A DNA stretch of 64,000 nucleotides from Marinoscillum sp965229915 (GTDB lineage Bacteria; Bacteroidota; Bacteroidia; Cytophagales; Cyclobacteriaceae). The DNA is taken from the NCBI RefSeq assembly GCF_965229915.1, contig NZ_CBDDJZ010000001.1:4712001-4776000 (forward strand), in the 5' to 3' direction. The position numbers were made by a program, and so were the translations under genes. Below, piece after piece: positions 61,032 through 64,000 of this stretch (its first letter is position 1; each line of letters opens with the position of its first letter). The notes beneath the pieces were generated by a model that was not told the origin of the DNA, searched no databases, and worked only from the letters and a program-made list of their open reading frames with translations.

Positions 61032-61041
61032 AAGAGGTCAG

Positions 61042-61770
61042 TTAGCGTAAATACCCCACACGAAGAAGGGTAGGAAAAGTTACAACTTTTGAGCCTTGCC
61101 AGTAGTGTAATAGCTTGGATTTTAAATCAGCTAGTCTACTAATTTTTTCTTCTTTGGACATTTTGCGAAAAGCAGACCAGGTCTGGAGGTACGCCATGCA
61201 GTGCTCAATAGACCATTCCGTACGGTATGAGAAAGCCGGTGTTGATAGTTCCTCGAAAGGAAAAGGAATGGACTGATAGTCGAGATCAATGTGTTTGCGC
61301 TCTGGTTCCCAAAAAGGCCCGAGTTGTGTATAAAACCGATCTATTGCTTCATCAATGAAGGGCTCAACTCTCAACAGCCCATAACCGGTAAGTACCACCA
61401 GGCCGCTTCGCTTTAAGACTCGCCGTACCTCATTATAGTAGGTGTCAAAATCAAACCAGTGCGCGGCTTGTGCTGCGATAACCATGTGGAAGGATTGATT
61501 CGGAAAATTGGTGTGTTCTGCACGCTGTTTGGTGTAGTGCACATTGGCATAGGTAGGAGCCATGTCCAATTGTGGCTGACTGATATCAGTAGCATGTATG
61601 AAATGGAAGTGAGGAGCAAGGAGCCGAGTCATTTGGCCACTGCCAGCGCCACATTCCCAGATGATAGCCGACTCTGGAACCAGCGTCCGGATATAGTTTA
61701 TCAAATCAGTAGGATAAGACGGACGAAAGCTTGCATAATCTGAGGAGTCTTCTGAAAACAGGTCTTTCAT
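61042..61770 (-). CDS. class I SAM-dependent methyltransferase (trans-aconitate methyltransferase-like)
   Basis: 242 residues. An opening FSEDSSDYASFRPSYPTDLI, motif I IWECGAGSGQMTRLLA, the acidic residue in HATDISQPQLD, and motif FHMVIAAQAAHWFD are typical of the small-molecule methyltransferase branch that includes Tam. The exact substrate is unknown. Middle gene of a three-gene operon; the start overlaps the GNAT stop by 4 bases. Confidence 0.9.
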   Translation of the reverse strand: MKDLFSEDSSDYASFRPSYPTDLINYIRTLVPESAIIWECGAGSGQMTRLLAPHFHFIHATDISQPQLDMAPTYANVHYTKQRAEHTNFPNQSFHMVIAAQAAHWFDFDTYYNEVRRVLKRSGLVVLTGYGLLRVEPFIDEAIDRFYTQLGPFWEPERKHIDLDYQSIPFPFEELSTPAFSYRTEWSIEHCMAYLQTWSAFRKMSKEEKISRLADLKSKLLHYWQGSKVVTFPTLLRVGYLR

Positions 61771-62348
61771 TTGGCTTGTCTTCTCATGAAAAATAGCGTT
61801 CTATCTTCTGTTTGCTGCCATTCGTGATACACCTCAAATCCATAACGCTCGTAAACACGTCTATTTTTTTGGACGGAGGTTTCCAGATAAATCGGTAATT
61901 TCTTTTTTTCAGATAAGTCGAAAATTGCTTGTTTCAGCTCAAAAGCAGATCGTTTCTGTCTGCCAGCTTCTGAAGCACCGAAAAACCAGAAATACAGAAA
62001 CGAGCCATCTTGCGGGCGGTACTTTTTGATGTATTGTTCTCGTTTCATAACCGAGGCTACATTCCTTAATCCTACGCAGTAGATCACTAAAAGTGCCTGA
62101 TTCCAAAGATCCCTGAGACCTTCTTTTTTCAATCCATAAAAATAGCAGATGGCTACAGCCTTTCGGTCAGTTGATAGCCATACTCCCTCACGGACGATCG
62201 CTGTATCAAATGCGTATCGAGCAAGGGCTCGCAGACTTCCTGGTTTTCGTGGGTTGATCACTGAGACGACACTTGGGTTATCAGCAAATGACTCTTCGAT
62301 GATCTTGACAACATGTGCCCGGTCTTCACGTTGTGCTAGGTGAACCAT
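61767..62348 (-). CDS. GNAT-family N-acetyltransferase
   Basis: About 193 residues from the ATG at 62348 (VHLAQREDRAHVVKIIEESF is a typical GNAT opening); an in-frame ATG at 62387 would add 13 residues. Blocks VWLSTDRKAVAICYFYG and FLYFWFFGASEAGRQKRSAF correspond to the core strands and the acetyl-CoA loop (here R/GxxR-K like), and YLETSVQKNRRVYERYGFEV closes the domain. Substrate unknown. First gene of the operon with the methyltransferase and DinB genes. Confidence 0.85.
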   Translation of the reverse strand: MVHLAQREDRAHVVKIIEESFADNPSVVSVINPRKPGSLRALARYAFDTAIVREGVWLSTDRKAVAICYFYGLKKEGLRDLWNQALLVIYCVGLRNVASVMKREQYIKKYRPQDGSFLYFWFFGASEAGRQKRSAFELKQAIFDLSEKKKLPIYLETSVQKNRRVYERYGFEVYHEWQQTEDRTLFFMRRQAK

Positions 62349-62435
62349 GTATGAAAATTGCTTCGTTTTCCGAATATATCCAACCATGGCTGGATGATAT
62401 GTGTCTAACGTAGCAAATACTCAATACAGATTTCT

Positions 62436-62774
62436 ATGATACGAATTCTTGCCTTAGTGCTTCTGTCATTTATGGGATGTGAGAAAGATTCTACTACCCC
62501 TTGCGTGGAAGCCCCTTTTGAAGCCTATGAATGGCTTTCAGACATGAGGGATGACCTGAAGAAATCTGACACTCCAGCATCCATTATACAATACACCTAC
62601 AAGAATGAGTGTGTCTACCTGGTCAACGGCTGTGGGGGGTGCCCTGATGCCATGTCAATGGTTTACAATTCGGATGGAAAGGAGATTTGTAAGTTTGGAG
62701 GAATTGTAGGATTTAATACTTGTCCCGACTTCAGTGAGCAGGCAACAAATGAAAAAGTACTATATGAGCAATAA
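62436..62774 (+). CDS. small Cys-rich lipoprotein
   Basis: 112 residues with lipobox MGC (Cys15). The mature part has six Cys in CVEAPF, ECVYLVNGCGGCPD, EICKFGG and NTCPDF, suggesting disulfides. The layout resembles the DUF6970-type small lipoproteins of Bacteroidota; that assignment is tentative. No enzyme motif. It is followed by a terminator. Confidence 0.75.
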   Translation: MIRILALVLLSFMGCEKDSTTPCVEAPFEAYEWLSDMRDDLKKSDTPASIIQYTYKNECVYLVNGCGGCPDAMSMVYNSDGKEICKFGGIVGFNTCPDFSEQATNEKVLYEQ

Positions 62775-62802
62775 TGAATTAGGTTGGTAATTTTTTAGAC
62801 TG

Positions 62803-62833
62803 AAAGGACCGGTGATTACTCCCGGTCTTTTTT
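62803..62833 (+). terminator. terminator after Cys-rich lipoprotein
   Basis: Stem GACCGG / CCGGTC (62807-62812, 62822-62827) with a 9-base loop, preceded by AAA and followed by TTTTTT. Confidence 0.85.
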
Positions 62834-62954
62834 ATTTCAGACAATGTAACAATCTAATGGGTGCAGGTCAAGACTTCATGCTCAGCGACTTGACATCAGC
62901 ATAGAATAGAGGTACCTCTTAAGAATTGAGCGGTTATTTTTTTGTGAAGGAGGC

Positions 62955-62968
62955 CTGATATAAATCAG
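62955..62968. promoter_or_regulatory. FNR/CRP-like palindrome upstream of ccoS
   Basis: CTGAT, ATAA, ATCAG: a perfect 5-4-5 palindrome, one base per half-site from the FNR consensus TTGAT-N4-ATCAA. It lies 63 bases before the ccoS ATG. Position upstream of a low-oxygen oxidase operon makes control by an FNR/CRP-family regulator likely. No -7/-33 boxes were assigned with confidence. Confidence 0.6.
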
Positions 62969-63031
62969 ATTTTTTCATGAAACCCCTCATAAAAACACGC
63001 TCAGGAGCCACGTAATCTTGCTGTTACAATT

Positions 63032-63208
63032 ATGAGTGTAATCATTATCTTAATCGGATTCAGCCTAGTAGTAGCCTCTGGTTTTCTCTTCGCATTCATC
63101 TGGGCTACCCGCAACGGGCAGTTTGAGGATGACTACACTCCCTCAGTGAGAATTCTATTCGATGACGAACCTAAACAATCTCAGAATGTCAACAGAGACA
63201 ATGACTAA
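63032..63208 (+). CDS. ccoS: cbb3-type oxidase assembly protein CcoS
   Basis: 58 residues. The opening SVIIILIGFSLVVASGFLFA is a single TM, followed by FIWATRNGQFEDDYTPSVRI and LFDDE, the family signature. CcoS is needed for cofactor (haem/copper) insertion into cbb3 oxidase. It overlaps the start of ccoN, so the genes are translated together; ccoS is first and stands directly behind the FNR-like palindrome. Confidence 0.95.
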   Translation: MSVIIILIGFSLVVASGFLFAFIWATRNGQFEDDYTPSVRILFDDEPKQSQNVNRDND

Positions 63209-64000
63209 GAAAGAGAGCCAGTCGCCAGCAGCTGATGGCGCTCTTGACACCTTTTACTACGACAACTCAATCGTCAGACTTTTCCTGATTGCCACTACCA
63301 TTTTTGGAGTGGTGGGTATGTCAGTAGGCTTGTTAGCGGCTTGTCAGTTTTTCTGGCCAGACCTCAACTTCGGAATTCAGTTCACCACATTTGGGCGGAT
63401 AAGACCACTGCACACCAATGCAGTGATTTTTGCATTTGTGGGTAATGGTATTTTTGCCGGAGTTTATTATTCACTCCAGCGCCTGTGTAAGGCACGAATG
63501 TTTAGTGATCTACTAAGCAAAATCCACTTCTGGGGGTGGCAATTGATCATTCTTTCAGCAGCGATTACGTTACCATTGGGGTTGACTTCTGGTAAAGAGT
63601 ATGCTGAGCTAGAGTGGCCTATTGACATTGCCATCGCTTTGATCTGGGTGGTTTTTGGTATCAACATGTTTGGGACTATTCTCAAAAGGAGAGAGCGACA
63701 TTTGTATGTAGCTATCTGGTTTTTTATTGCCACTTTCGTGACGGTAGCCATGCTGCACATCGTGAACTCTTTCGAGTTGCCAATTTCATTTTTCAAAAGT
63801 TACTCATGGTACGCAGGTGTACAAGATGCGCTCGTACAGTGGTGGTACGGTCACAATGCTGTGGCATTCTTCCTCACCACTCCATACCTGGGGTTGATGT
63901 ATTATTTCATCCCGAAAGCGGCCAACAGACCTGTATATTCATATCGACTATCGATTGTTCACTTCTGGGCATTGATCTTCATCTACATTTGGGCAGGACC
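63186..64000 (+). CDS. ccoN: cbb3-type cytochrome c oxidase subunit I, 3' truncated by window edge
   Basis: Catalytic subunit of the high-affinity proton-pumping oxidase. Only the N-terminal ~270 residues are inside the window. Visible: FTTFGRIRPLHTNAVIFAFV, with a haem-b ligand His, and QWWYGHNAVAFFLTTPYLG, with a Cu(B) His. Frame is open to base 64000. The start may be the ATG at 63186 or the in-frame ATG at 63201; both overlap ccoS. The usual partners ccoO/ccoP should follow beyond the window. Confidence 0.95.
   Translation, partial: MSTETMTKKESQSPAADGALDTFYYDNSIVRLFLIATTIFGVVGMSVGLLAACQFFWPDLNFGIQFTTFGRIRPLHTNAVIFAFVGNGIFAGVYYSLQRLCKARMFSDLLSKIHFWGWQLIILSAAITLPLGLTSGKEYAELEWPIDIAIALIWVVFGINMFGTILKRRERHLYVAIWFFIATFVTVAMLHIVNSFELPISFFKSYSWYAGVQDALVQWWYGHNAVAFFLTTPYLGLMYYFIPKAANRPVYSYRLSIVHFWALIFIYIWAG

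Noticed and set aside
63467..63796. 109-residue antisense frame in ccoN
   Set aside because: The plus strand encodes ccoN without interruption to the window end with haem and Cu ligands in place.

Overview
The window comes from a Bacteroidota chromosome, most likely a marine-type member of the Cytophagales. Five signs support this. Two very large secreted proteins and a GH9 glycosidase end in type IX secretion (T9SS) sorting domains of the YPNP type. Many families present are typical of the phylum: 6-bladed propeller lipoproteins, MuiA with a carboxypeptidase-regulatory insert, DUF2911, haem-binding-domain proteins, and a prefix-domain FtsX-type permease. Gene starts lack clear Shine-Dalgarno sites. 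Base composition is mid-range. The order-level placement is inference. No rRNA, tRNA, prophage, insertion sequence or CRISPR array was seen.

Layout. 1-8357: 3' part of a prefix-domain ABC permease, an alpha/beta hydrolase, a propeller lipoprotein overlapping a thioredoxin-fold-like lipoprotein, MuiA and an SRPBCC-like protein. These are separated by several palindromic intergenic repeats, including a 103-bp two-hairpin element present twice. 8358-10043: an RluA-type pseudouridine synthase with a long Cys-containing N-terminal extension. 10147-22381: a carbohydrate-use region with an exported Gfo/Idh oxidoreductase, a GhrA-like reductase, GH95, GH97, a GntP permease and GH9. A frameshifted cytidylate-kinase-like gene and an HMA-AraC hybrid regulator lie inside it. 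There is no SusC/SusD pair, so it is not a canonical PUL. 22384-24974: an ATGA-coupled exonuclease and CNB-CBS-DUF294 operon. 25154-29358: NUDIX, then gnd divergent from zwf-pgl (oxidative pentose phosphate branch). 29443-33327: a TPR histidine kinase, a DUF2911 protein and a convergent pair of small paralogues.

33560-45919: a 1371-residue beta-helix T9SS protein, a SIR2-like protein, a DHFR-like protein, DUF1801, a methyltransferase, a HIRAN-MscS overlap operon, two haem-binding-domain proteins, a degenerate K+-channel-like membrane protein, an acyltransferase and an ankyrin lipoprotein. 46104-50591: an AraC-HTH/TM/TPR membrane regulator and katG. 50649-59885: two coupled DUF3857/transglutaminase proteins, an M23 lipoprotein, DUF4260 and a 1083-residue FG-GAP T9SS protein. 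60268-62774: DinB, methyltransferase, GNAT and small proteins. 63032-64000: start of a cbb3 oxidase operon (ccoS, ccoN) behind an FNR-like palindrome.

The clearest biological threads are (i) extracellular polysaccharide breakdown joined to sugar-acid uptake and the oxidative pentose phosphate route, and (ii) respiration and peroxide handling (katG, cbb3 oxidase, haem-binding proteins). I did not find a multi-gene system that I can call new with confidence. The most unusual items are the +/-1 frame break in the cytidylate-kinase-like gene, the channel-like protein lacking GYG, the convergent small paralogue pair, the stand-alone SIR2-like gene and the two-hairpin repeat family.
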